Source of the DNA: Vanilla planifolia
Lineage: Eukaryota; Streptophyta; Magnoliopsida; Asparagales; Orchidaceae
Assembly (NCBI GenBank): GCA_023846275.1
Contig: CM043868.1
Coordinates: 20,369,755 to 20,433,754 of the forward strand
Reading direction: 5' to 3'
DNA: 64,000 nucleotides
Shown: positions 52,901-64,000 of the stretch, piece by piece
Position numbering within the stretch: position 1 is the stretch's first letter
How the letters are laid out: each line of letters opens with the position of its first letter
Notes under the pieces: model-generated
The model's input: the letters and a program-made list of their open reading frames with translations, nothing else
Told to the model about the DNA's origin: nothing
The model's database searches: none
Position numbers and translations under genes: made by a program

Positions 52901-55900
52901 TTGAGCAACGTAGAAAAAGAGAAAAAGAATTTGATAGAGTTATTGTTGTCTTATGAGAAGAGAAAGAAAAGAAATTCAAGAAAATAATTTTATATGGCCA
53001 AGCAAAAAAAGAGGAAAGAATTTTTTTTTTTTTGAGAAAATTGTGAAAAAAGCAAGTAAATTAAGATCAATTAAAAGGTAAGATCACCACAAATCAAATC
53101 AATATATGCATACTATGTTTTCTTTATGTGCTTGATGATTATTTACATTTTTATTAATGGCATATTTTTACTAGAAATTCAAGTTAAGATGGTTGGTTAC
53201 ATGGGTGTTGAATGTTTTGAAGCAAATCAGATCATGATTAGATGCTTATTTATTTTAGCACATGTCATTTATCTTATGTCAAGTTTTGAAATAATCATTA
53301 AAATAAATAAGAAAATCTTAAAAGTAAACAAATTTTAATAAGTTTTTTAAAATAAGACAAATTTATAGTTAAATCATATGAGAAAATGATCAAATAGTTT
53401 ACTAAGATTGAAAAAATCCATAATAATACATAATAGACTCCATTGATTCATCATAAGGTGTTACTCAATTAAGAAAGTGTCCATAATTGAACATCTTATG
53501 ATATTATTGATAAAATCAAGTAATTAAAAAAATATTTATAAACTTAAAGGTTAAATATTATTGAGAATCCAAAATGATAAATTTATTAATCAAACTTATA
53601 AATTAAAAATTCAAATGACTAATTGGAAAGATTTTAACAATTTTTTGTATTAAAATATTTTTAACATTTTATGTAAATGAATTAAAATATGACATGATCT
53701 CAAATTTATAATATTTTATATTAAGATATATATAGCTTTTTTTTTTCATTGATCTAATACATATTTACTTAATTTGTTTTATGACCTAATAATAAATAGA
53801 GAGGATATACATCACAAAATTCCTAAGGAGTTATAAGGGAAAGTTTTCTTTACTTTTATATAGATGATTATATTATATATTGGCCAATATGATGTATTAA
53901 AAAATATTGTGATAAGTAAATATGTTAATTTACATTAAGATTGTTTTTTTAATTTTTATTATGATAATAATATTATTTGTACTTTGCTTTTTTAAAAAAA
54001 AGAAATATAAACTTTTTATTTATGTGGTTACATATTTGACTTTCAAAAAAAATTATTTACATGATTTTTAAAAACTAATTTAAAAAAATAATAACTATAG
54101 GTGTCTTATTTTCCCTCTAGTAATGATCAATAATCATATAATGAAGCTCAACAAAATATTGACAGAGAATATGTATAAGTGAAAGAAAGAGAGTAAGTAT
54201 GAGATTGGTGAGCATTGACTCAATAACTATAATTGAGGTAGCCTATTGAAGCAATTGTGATAGCAAGAAATTTGTTTTTTATATGATAGTTTTTTTGTAC
54301 TGAAGAGGAGACGAACCACATGTGTCTTCATGAGGGCAAATGATAACACAACAAAGAAGCCCAAAATGCATACTTACAATGAGAAAATAAGACAATATCC
54401 AACAAATGGAATTTTTCATTGCTCGATTCATGAGTCCTAAGTGGATAAAGAGGAATCATGGTATTTCCATTTATTAATGATGATCAATGAAAACATGATT
54501 TTAGTTTTCATTTAAAATGATACAATGATAATAATTTAAACTATTAACTTTGCCTTTAGTCATAGCAAAATGGTTAGCCATCAAGCAATGATAATGGCTA
54601 TGATTGTTGATGTTGTTGTTAAACAACATTAATAGTTTAAACTATTTTCATAACCATAACAATAACAGTTGTAGCCATTGTTGCAAATTTACTAACAAAA
54701 GGTGTTTAAATTGCTATAGTGCCAATAACATTTAAACTATCACTATAAGTTTAAGTCAATGATAATAATTTAAATTGTCGTTGTTTGTAAACTTATTATA
54801 ATGTATGCCATAACTTTTTTTTTTGTAACGCACAATCCAAATAATCCAAAATTAGTTCATGCACTAGGTGCTCAAATTGTTGTTCTTAATAACTAGTTCA
54901 TATTCACACTTGCATTTTGAGGAGTCTAATTATCTTTTATCAATCATATTGAAGATTTGTATAGTGCATTGTACAATCTAAGAGAACTAACATGCTTTGA
55001 CTAATCAAAATCTCATGAAAGTAATACAATATGATGAAAGATATCTATGTTGGTAATTGATTTACTAGACATGAAAACTCTAGTTAGAGATAGCTTACCA
55101 CATTATAGAGGGCACAATAAAAAACCCATAGAGTCTATTCCTAACTTTTTTAGATTATTGCTTCAACAGTAAATGCACATTTGCCTTTATAAAAGGGATT
55201 ATATTATATATAAATCGCTAGTATTTACAATCAAAGGATGTGATATCATAACAAAAAACATAATAAACAGCCAACTTTGATGAAGATCATCACAATTAAT
55301 TTGAGAAATGAAAAAAAAAGTTAAGAACAATCTCAAGACAAGCTAAATTACATATAATCTGCATTGGATGACATCTAATACGGCTATATATCAAAATAGT
55401 TTATTAAGATTTTCAACACAATCCACTATATCTAAAGGAATTTGAGCTCTTAGCAATGGTGATTTGTGACGGTTGATAAAATCCAATATTTGATAACACA
55501 CTTGTACAATAGAATTGGTGGTATGTTTCCAATGAGAGCAAGTTCTTATTAAGATGGCAATGACGAACAGAAAAAGAATTTCATTTTTTCAGATATTTTC
55601 AAAAGAAAATGACATTCATCATTTTAAATAATCTTAAGAATCAGAAAAAATATTATTTTGATTATTTTTCTCATTATGAACTTAAAAAAATTACCTCAAA
55701 TTATTATGAGTGTATCCTCAAATTAAGTTCTAAATACTGTGTCAAAAAATATTATTTTTATCAAATGTTATTTATCCAAGTTTTATTTTTTTTTTAAACA
55801 TTACTTTTAAATCAATTTTTTGAAGTCACAATCACATACAAAAGAGCCTATACAGAAACGAAAACAAATAATTTTTGACGCCGCCAATTGTTAATCGACG

Positions 55901-56069
55901 CCACTAGAGAAAAAAGAAATGCCGAATTTGAACTTTCAATATCTAGTCTGTGGAGAAATTTATTAGGAGATTTACCCTCATAATTGAATAAAATATGGCT
56001 GATTCCCCTTATAATGCCGGCATGCGCTCTTTCCATCTCTATCGAAAGCAGTGCTATGCAATATTATCT
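49936..56069. other. AT-rich intergenic DNA, nothing recognised
   Basis: No gene, element or RNA could be named on either strand. 52640-52970 is somewhat richer in G and purine-rich, like a worn LTR leader. 54540-54790 has an internal ring of imperfect short repeats of the type 'AT.ATAATTTAAA.TAT/GT'. The last 200 bases form the MLO upstream flank. Confidence 0.35.
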
Positions 56070-56070
56070 T

Positions 56071-56078
56071 TATAAATA
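56071..56078 (+). promoter_or_regulatory. Possible TATA box of the MLO gene
   Basis: TATAAATA lies 32-39 bases before the ATG. If used, the transcript start would fall almost at the start codon, giving a very short leader, so an upstream start from another element is equally likely. Confidence 0.3.
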
Positions 56079-56109
56079 TGATATGTAAACTGAAACCTTA
56101 ATCGGGGTA

Positions 56110-59100
56110 ATGGAGCACGAAGAATCTCTAGCTTCCACACCGAGCTGGGCTGTTGCTACTGTAGTAGCTGGATTGATCACCCTTTCTCTTCTACTGGAGC
56201 ACTCTCTCCATGTCGTATCTCGTGTATCTTCCCTTCTTTATGATCTTCTTCTTCCTCTGTGTGAAATTATTTATGCATTTCCCTTGTTTGCGTTAATCCT
56301 TTAACGAAATTGTGCAGCTTGTCGAGAAAAGTAAGAGAAAAAGCCTCAATCAGGCCGTTTACCAATTTAAGTCAGGTAAAGAACGAAGAAAATATGACCT
56401 TTGCCATGTTATATTGGATGATCATGATTGAGTAAAATAGATGCGGTTATTTTTACTGTCAGCATTAAGAAGTTTGGGCTTCATCACTCTTCTGCTAACC
56501 ATCGCTTACCACCCAGTATCAAAGATCTGCATCCCAGAGAACTTCACAAACGCTTTTCATCCATGCAGCGATGACAGCTTTTCCTCTTCTGATGCCCAAA
56601 TAGGGGAAAACGAATCCTGCGCTGAGGTGATGTGTGATAATTGGAACTTTATAGTTACTGCAAAATCTATGCTTGTCTGCATCAAAATTAAGTGAAGGAA
56701 AGATTGATGCCCACAAAAGACTGATTATTTGTGCAGGGAATGGTGCCACTTTTGTCACGGGAAGGAACTAATCAGTTGCAAGTATTGATATTAATGCTAG
56801 CTGTTAATTTTGTAATCTGTTTCCTTGTCACTATGGGGCTAGGGGAGATGAAGGTACTCTGCAACAAATGCCAAATTTTCTCTAAATGTTTGACCTGATC
56901 CTGAAAATACCCACTTTGTATAGTTGAAAAAATGGGAATTGTGGGAAGAAGAGACCAATACTTTGGATCACAGGCTATCTTCTGGTGAGTTTGACGTACA
57001 TTAAACCAACTGTAATAACAATTTAGGCAAGTCTTCTTAACTTTTGTTTCTTGTCATTCATGAATTTTATGTATGTTTCCCAGATAATAGGAGATTCTGT
57101 CTCACCAAAGAAACGTCCTTTGGACGAAGGCACTTGAGATATTGGAGTGAAAACCCTGTGCTTCTTTGGATTGTTAGTAAGACCATCACTGCCTATGCAG
57201 TTTTAGAAGCTAAATATTGCATGCAGTATCTCATAATTTACATGGTTTAATCATTATGTTGTTACTGTGATTAATAGGCATGCTTTCTAAGGCAATTAAC
57301 AGGTTCGGTCTCAAAAGCAGATTATTTTACACTTCGGAACGGCTTCATAGATGTAAGATTCTTCCCTATTAATAAGAAAAGTATGCAGATTAAAAACAGA
57401 TTATCACTAGTGCACATAACATAGAAAATATTTCATCCTTTGTAATAATATAACTCAAGATTAGAACTTATTGAAACCTGCAATTCTTGTTATTATGAAT
57501 TTGTTTTGCGACGAATAGGCTCACCTCTGCAAGAATACAAATTTCAATTTCCACAAGCTTCTTCGAAGGTCGCTTGATAAAGACTTCAAGGTTTTGTTGA
57601 CAATTAGGTAAATGCCAACAAATCTGATAATTCAGAGTTGTTTTCTTTTTTTTTTTTTTAATATCAATAAGAAAATTTCCTTCTGCTTTGGTGGTGCAGC
57701 TTGCCTATTTGGACATATGTCATCCTCTCCATTCTTTTCAAAGCGCACAGTAAGAAATTTTTTATCCTCTTATAAACATATAGATTTATATATATATATA
57801 TATATATATGATTAATGGGTGTTGTAAAAATATTTCTTAAGAAGTGATTTGGAGGCTTAACTCAATTTAACGACCATTTAGAAAAAAAAAACATTTTTTA
57901 CCAAATAAATTACGTGACTTACGTTTTTCTTTTTTCTTAATGCAGTTTTTCGTAATCGTTTATGGCTTGAGTTCATTCCACTGCTGGTGAGATATATGGA
58001 AACATTATTATACTTATCTGCCTCTATTAAAGAAATTTAATCGGATATTGTGCAGTTTAACGTCAACACATCGCAGCATAAATAATGCAAGCTAGGCATT
58101 TGAAGAGCACGTGATTCAATATTGATTGTTATCAATATTATCTTTTAGTTCAAATTAATATTACGTTGCTCACATTTAAAATATATTTACAATGTCATTT
58201 TTCAAAATAAATTCATAAATTGTAATAATATTAATTAATCATAGCCTCATATTTCAAAGCCTATTTTCATAATATCTATTTTTATTAACGTGGAAAGTTT
58301 CTAAGTTTCAAAAATTATAATACAGTTCGACTGACTTCTTCTTTTTGTTTGTGTATTCTGTTGTGGTTTTGATTAGAAACATTAAATATTTAAATTGCAT
58401 CGTTCTCTTCACCATTATGCACCTTGAACCATGTAAAAAAGACAACCAAGTATAGCTGGTCTCTGCTGGCCTGCAGTAATATTGAATTGCAACGATTAAT
58501 AATATTTAGTAGCATAATATTATTTTTAGATAATCCTGAGACAAGGGATCATCAAATTGATAATTTTGAAGAGAAGAACTTTAAAAAAGCTGGGGTTTTT
58601 TTTTTAATTTTTTCATATTAAAAACTGAGGTGGTTTATTTTAAGTACACGTTGGCGTATTTCTTTGAATGTAAATCTGTCCAAATATGTCAAAATGGTTC
58701 ATCTTTGGTTGACACATTCTTCCCAACATAATGTCCTAAATGGATGAAAAAAGATTAAGTGTATGTTTTCAGATATTATTTTTTGAACTGCTAAATATTA
58801 TATATTGTCACATAAATATTACATAAGCACCGCCATGTTTTATTTGAAAGAGTATTATCAAAATTTAGATTATTAATTGTGCTAATAGAGAAAATATTGA
58901 TAAAAAAATATAAGAAATATCAAACATTGTAAATGAAAAAAATAAGAAAATCAAAATTTTATTACACAAAATAAAATGAAAAAAAATGTTAATAATTGAT
59001 CACTTCCAAGTAAATCATATTATTAGAATCAACCATTTTTAAAGATTTTATGTGTTCATCTATAGTTTATACTTTTCTTAATTTGTACATAGGTTATTTG

Positions 59101-61664
59101 AGGTGGAATGAAACCTCAGTTCATTGATAACAATTTTTGCTGGATAACATATCTTTTAGGTTCTCTTTATCAAACATTTTACATAGTAACAATACTAATT
59201 CATCAATTTTTTTTTTAGTAGGTTCTCTTTAACAAACATTTGACAAATAACAATATTTTTTATTTAAGACGATATAATCATTCTACTCTTATTTGACTTT
59301 TTTTTAAATGTTTTTTGAGTCATATCATTTGATTGTTATTATACATCAAAAATAATTATTTACTCTAACTTCATAGTCAAAACAACCACATTTTGATGTG
59401 TGATTGCATCTATCTTATTATCATTCCACATGAATAGCATAAATACAATTTGAGGTACTCCTCTAGTAGTCCAAATCTTTCCAACATTAGTATAGATTTA
59501 ACATTAATATGAAGCCCCTTACATAACTAAGCAGTCATTTGGCTATTGCTCAATAGTTTTGCCTTAAGTTTAGCCATGTATCAAGTATACTCATATTGTA
59601 TACATGTTGTCTAGCCTTGTGTAAGCAATGGAGTACACAATATTACCTACAACTAAAGCATACAATAATTTTTTTATGATTCTCGCTATTTTGGTGTACT
59701 TAAGGACTATCCATTGTTTAATTTGAAATGCTTTCTTAGTAGAATATCCTTAATCATGGTATCCAAAAATCTGAAACCATCCAAACCTTTTTATATTATT
59801 TTGCAAAAAAATTTTCAAAGTCACCTCACTTCTATTTCTTAAAATCCTTGTTTTAAGAATCTAATATAATGCCCCCAAGTTCTTTATTTTGAATATTTCT
59901 AATAATTATTTCTTAAACTAATAAATCTTCTTCATATTTGAATATGCAATAAACATGTCATCTATATAGAACAGAAAAATTATATGATAATTGTTAAACT
60001 TCTTAGAGCAACAATAGTTGTTCATGTCGCATCTTGCATAGTTATGACTATACATCAACATATCAAACTATACTCAGCATTATTTGGAAACTTAAACGAA
60101 CACATACAAACTTTTCATAATCTCTCTACTTTTAATTTGTTAATATTCAAGTAATACTATAAATATTTTTTCTTCCAAATCATCACCGAGAAAAAGCAAT
60201 AGTTACATGGAGTTGTTCCAAATGCAAATCATCTTCCATAACAATGTTTAATAGTATAGGCAAGGTTGAAAATTTTATTATCGGCAAAAAAACTTTTCAT
60301 AGTACACACTTTTTTGATAGGTAAAAATTATGCTTTGTAAAATTTAATCTCACAAGTCTCCTTTTAGAAAGAATGGATCTACAATGTAAACCCAGTAATT
60401 ATAAATCATTTTTTTTTATTTTGACAACATATTTAAATCTAATATCTCATTTTTTGAAATAATGTAATTTATTCTTTCATTATTAGTTTCCACTTGGAAA
60501 CTTGTGATAGCACCAACTTATTAGAAATTATAGGTGTTATTTGTCGTAGGAGCCAAATTAGAAGCTATCATAATAGAGATGTGCTTGAAGAGCAGCAAGG
60601 AGACAGTTGTTGTCACAGGGGAACTTAAAGTACACCCTAATGACAACCTCTTCTGGTTTGGGAAGCCTCAGTTGATTCTCTATGCGATACAATTTATCCT
60701 AATCGAGGTCACATAGATTGCTTTATTTATTAAACTTCTAAATTTGTTCTATTGTTCATCAATAATGAGCTTCATTTACTGCAGAACTCCTTCAAACTCG
60801 CCTTCTTAATGTGGGATTTGGTATATGAAAGCTACCCTTCTTCTATTTGCACCTTTTTATGCACCTCAACTATAATAACTTTGCACGGATGCCACTGACT
60901 TAAATGCAGTACACGTTTGGGTACAAATCTTGCTTCCACAGCACATTCGCAGAGCTTGCTGTCAACCTGGTAACAAGCTTCCTGGTCCAATTTATATGCT
61001 CATATATGACGCTGCCTCTGTATGCCTTGGTTAGTCAGGTAACTGATTTATTCATTAAACTGAGATTAGCACCACAATGATAGACAAAAATATTAGAGAT
61101 TTAAGCTAGGCTTATACAAATATAAGAGCACTTTTCAATTCAAAAAATTGATTAATAGATAAGAGTCATCATTGGAAAACTAACTTGCTTTTATCTCTGC
61201 TTCTACTGTCATAAACATGTAAACAGATGGGATCTTCTATGAAGAAGACGATATTCGCAGAGCAGGTGCTTGCAGGTCTCAAGAACTGGCGTACTAACGC
61301 GAGAAGAAGCCTCTACGGAAAGGAATATATCACTACTCTCTCTTCTTACAGGTCAAGTGGAGTATTCAGTAAGGTATTTTCAGGTGCTTCTGTGACTACA
61401 CTTTCCACATCGAGATCCCCATCACCGCGGAAACAAAGTGATGGCAGAAGAGCTTCTTCGTGGATCACATCGCCTTCCTCGAGTAGCCCTCGTCTCAGAA
61501 GTGGAACATTGCCTTCCTTTGAGTTTCCAACACAAAGACGAGAGCTGGAGCAGATTCAGAAGTTGACGGAAGAGATGATAGGACCTAACAGAAATAGCTC
61601 TGTGGGGGAGGTTTCCTTTAGGATGTGGTGGAAGCAAGAGATAACCAGAGATCTACCTGCGTAA
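56110..61664 (+). CDS. MLO family seven-transmembrane protein, complete, 14 exons
   Basis: Exons: 56110-56223, 56318-56375, 56463-56626, 56737-56853, 56924-56984, 57084-57172, 57278-57352, 57519-57607, 57700-57749, 57946-57986, 60534-60707, 60785-60820, 60910-61038, 61227-61664. All introns are GT-AG and in frame; the product has 544 residues, usual for MLO. Helix 1 is near 13-34, helix 2 near 62-76 and helix 3 near 127-147. Family marks are PLLS (116-119), SFGRRHL, FLRQ, SKADYFTLR.GFI, FNFHK..RRSLDKDF, VVGAKLE, FWFGKP and LPLYALVSQMGS. Cysteines at 80, 92, 110 and 364 match the four invariant extracellular cysteines of barley MLO. The calmodulin-binding segment lies near 409-430 with W420, followed by a serine-rich tail. 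Known: MLO proteins sit in the plasma membrane, bind calmodulin, and influence powdery mildew susceptibility, root mechanoresponse or pollen-tube perception; some conduct calcium. The clade was not settled. Donors of introns 6 (GTTAGT) and 11 (GTCACA) are weak. Intron 10 is 2547 bp, against 70-196 bp elsewhere. Confidence 0.93.
57787..57809. repeat. TA microsatellite in MLO intron 9
   Basis: An uninterrupted TA run of about 11 units, 38 bases into the intron. Such runs vary in length between individuals. Confidence 0.85.
59158..59265. repeat. Short direct repeat in MLO intron 10
   Basis: AGGTTCTCTTTATCAAACATTT at 59158 and a close copy about 62 bases later (from 59220), each followed by a 'TAACAATA' block. 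It looks like a local duplication at the low-coordinate edge of the copia fossil. Confidence 0.6.
59350..60400 (-). mobile_element. Antisense Ty1/copia pol fossil inside MLO intron 10
   Basis: Read on the minus strand (against the MLO gene), reverse transcriptase landmarks of the copia group appear in order. There is an F.P..K......L-type block with a following LEQLHVTIAF stretch (about 60290-60200), a FYIDDMFIAYSNMKKI catalytic block (about 59975-59925), a K.LG-type block (about 59885-59870), and a VVGNIVYSIAYTRLD block (about 59665-59620) that matches the post-RT part of copia pol. No LTR was recognised. The remnant is broken many times and old. It accounts for most of the extra length of this intron. 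Confidence 0.75.
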
Positions 61665-61720
61665 GAGAAAGCATCCCATTGTACATATTAACAATATTAT
61701 TAATTATCTTAATTTCACAT

Positions 61721-61726
61721 AATAAA
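61721..61726 (+). terminator. Poly(A) signal of the MLO gene
   Basis: AATAAA 57 bases past the MLO stop codon, in an AT-rich 3' flank. It is the first canonical hexamer downstream. Confidence 0.45.
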
Positions 61727-64000
61727 TATCTATTTACGTAAATCCTTTGATATTTTCATCGTCATTAAGAACATCCAATCATGCATACTGTCAGACTATT
61801 TGTAATCAGTTTTCTGGTTCTACAGGCTCAAAAATATACATTTGAATTTGATCTCAATTTGATTCAACGTTTGAATGAGTTCAATCTGAACAATTTCGTT
61901 TGCTACTTATCAATTCAAACTCAATAAGAAGGAAAACACGATTTTTATTTTTATTTTTTTTTGAATTTTTAATCTTTCGGAAATTTTTAAGCATTCATGA
62001 ACATTCAATAACGCTATATTTATTATTTTGTTAGTTTATATATTTATAAAATTAAATATGCTTATAACAATAAAACATAAATAAATAATAACAAAAAAGA
62101 TGATATTTTGACTATCTTCTCTTATTGCCCTTTGTGTTGCTCTATCAATTGCTGCTTTTCAGTTTTCCTGTCAAACGGTCTATCATAATCAACCATGCAC
62201 AACACTTCCTGTTTCCTCTCGATCTTCTCTTCTTTCCCACCTTCATATACATCATTTGTATACCCCCACCTCCTCACCCTCTATCTTAGTTTCCAATGCT
62301 CTTCATGTCTATCGACTCGATTTAAGGTCATCCAAAAGTTATAACTTTTTAATCAAAGAGAAATTTAGTATATTTTTTATTTTAAGTGTAAATAAGATTT
62401 AATTTAATCACATATTATAAGTTAATAATATTATTAAAATTGTAATATATGATTAATTTTATTATTACTTATTCATAAGTTTTAGGATACTTTGGACATC
62501 CATCTAAAACATATTATGCCCATCTTACACAGGCATCTTGAAAACGTTTCTCAATTTCTTTCTTATTTTTTATGTGTCATCTCCTTTTTCATTTATCTTA
62601 GATTTGTTAATATTCCTAAAAATAAAACTTTTATTTATAAAAGTGATATAATATATTTTTATTATTATATGTGCCTGAAAAATGAATGAAAACATGTGTA
62701 TATGTGCATGTGTGTAATACAAATACCTTCTAGATTTTCAATTGTTAATATATAGAGTTAAAAATAGAAATCTTACATTGGTAAGGAAACAAGATCACCA
62801 ATAATTGGAGACAAGATATTCGTATGAAAAAACATAAATAAATTATCTTCTACTTGAGCTTCGAGAGCTAAAAGTAAATGAAAAACCATCTGATTCCCAT
62901 CACAATCTACATTGAAGTCCCTACAAACTAATATGTGTAAACACATAACATGCCTCTTCATTAAAACAGGTTATAAGTTTTAATAGGATGCACTTACTTT
63001 AAATGGGCTTTAAGCCCATTAGCTAATTAAACATGTGTTAATTTTAAGTTTAAATAAGTTGTTACTAATTAGTGGTCATTCAAACGTTGATTGGTTCATC
63101 TTAAAATACTACCAATCATTTATTATATATTTAAGAGTTACATGATCGACCCCACCAATCATATAAGAGTTAGTTCAGAAGGAGACTAATTATGAAGGCC
63201 TCTAAAATTTGTAATTATTGCCTAGTATGAATCTTGATAAAATGTGGGAAAACATAAAAGAAGTGTTGGTTTTAAGATGGCAAAGGCTGGACAAATTTAA
63301 GTATATATATTGTTGTCAATTCTATTGCTTTATTTGATCTTTAATAAAATCATACCTTAGCTCTAATACTATTAGAAAATTTATTCTAAATAGGAACTCA
63401 AGTTAAACTTAGTGTATATGTGTCACATTCATTAACCAAAAAGCTTAAACTATTAGATAATTACTTTATATATTAATAGCATAATTTTTATTGAATAATC
63501 AATATAAATTTATTCTCTATGTATCCCAACAAATTTCTTCATACATAAGAATGGCTTTCCATTAGATCTACTCACACTCAAACAAAAGTATATTCTAACT
63601 ATTAAATGCTTATACCATCATCTTAATGATCATTTTATTATCTTTAACACATTGTTGACTTCACTAAACAATATTCTCCTACGCATGTGTTCAACCAAAT
63701 AACTTAGAGAGATTCTTAAGTTTCACAAAACCCAAAAGCAACTATAATGTATTCATACTATAAGGACATTAAAACACTTCAATAACTCTAAAGATGTTTC
63801 ATTAAATGGTTGGATGAATTTTTAAAGAGCTTCACTATCTTCTTATTGAATATTTAAAAATTTCTCTATGCTCTTCTTTACATTACAAGAAATAGTAAAT
63901 ATTGAAAATAAGACCTTTCAAAATTCTAAGAAATAGGTGGATGAATTCTAAAGTAGTTGGAACCATTCCAATGCTTTTAAAAATATAATCAATCTTGCAT
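61727..64000. other. AT-rich 3' flank, nothing recognised
   Basis: Only short low-complexity open frames on both strands. No gene, RNA or element could be named up to the end of the window. Confidence 0.4.

Noticed and set aside
56441-56462. Start of MLO exon 3 at an earlier AG (ATG at 56441)
   Set aside because: Family alignment of KSALRSLGF and the phase left by exon 2 require the AG at 56461-56462.
59350-60400. A separate gene on the minus strand inside MLO intron 10
   Set aside because: The motifs are copia reverse transcriptase and the remnant is too broken to be a gene.
61422-61637. Minus-strand open frame of 71 codons
   Set aside because: It lies antisense within the last MLO exon and has no family motif.
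1-64000. CRISPR arrays, operons or bacterial features
   Set aside because: No regularly spaced repeats of that kind; spliced genes and retroelements show plant nuclear DNA.

Overview
The window is nuclear DNA from a seed plant, most likely a flowering plant. It is very AT-rich, has spliced genes with short GT-AG introns, and carries two plant gene families (a NAC transcription factor and an MLO membrane protein) together with plant-type Ty1/copia, Ty3/gypsy-like, TRIM-like and L1 elements. The NAC gene and a GRAS gene piece caught inside a retroelement are rich in G/C at third codon positions, while the MLO gene is not. That contrast is common in monocots and some early-diverging angiosperms, but the species cannot be named from this window.

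Layout. 1-8950 is gene-poor. It holds a GC-rich LTR-like block (about 1088-4025, read on the minus strand) and, near 8390-8945, two worn copies of a 5S-related TRIM-like repeat. 8955-10502 is a complete NAC gene on the minus strand with three exons and 335 residues, with a TATA box and a poly(A) signal. 10560-37779 is mostly decayed AT-rich DNA with a worn direct-repeat pair (12188/14462), one L1 remnant on the plus strand (14930-17620), one on the minus strand (31540-32470), an isolated GC-rich island (27934-28260) and a copia gag fossil (33676-34500). 37780-40917 is a copia element with two 166-bp LTRs, a primer-binding site, a polypurine tract and a captured GRAS-gene fragment. 40918-42780 holds a short unidentified open stretch. 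42800-45700 is a very old copia fossil covering gag to RNase H. 45935-56100 is gene-free, with poly-T tracts, a 25-bp inverted repeat and a tandem repeat pair. 56110-61664 is a complete MLO gene on the plus strand: 14 exons, 544 residues, with a 2.5-kb tenth intron that contains an antisense copia pol fossil. 61727-64000 shows nothing recognisable.

The two intact genes are far apart, face away from each other's nearest neighbour and need not act together. NAC proteins are nuclear transcription factors. MLO proteins are seven-helix plasma-membrane proteins that bind calmodulin. The rest of the window is a record of retroelement insertion and decay. The most unusual observation is the VHIID-region GRAS fragment sitting between the primer-binding site and gag of the 37.8-40.9 kb copia element. 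No wholly new biological system was found.
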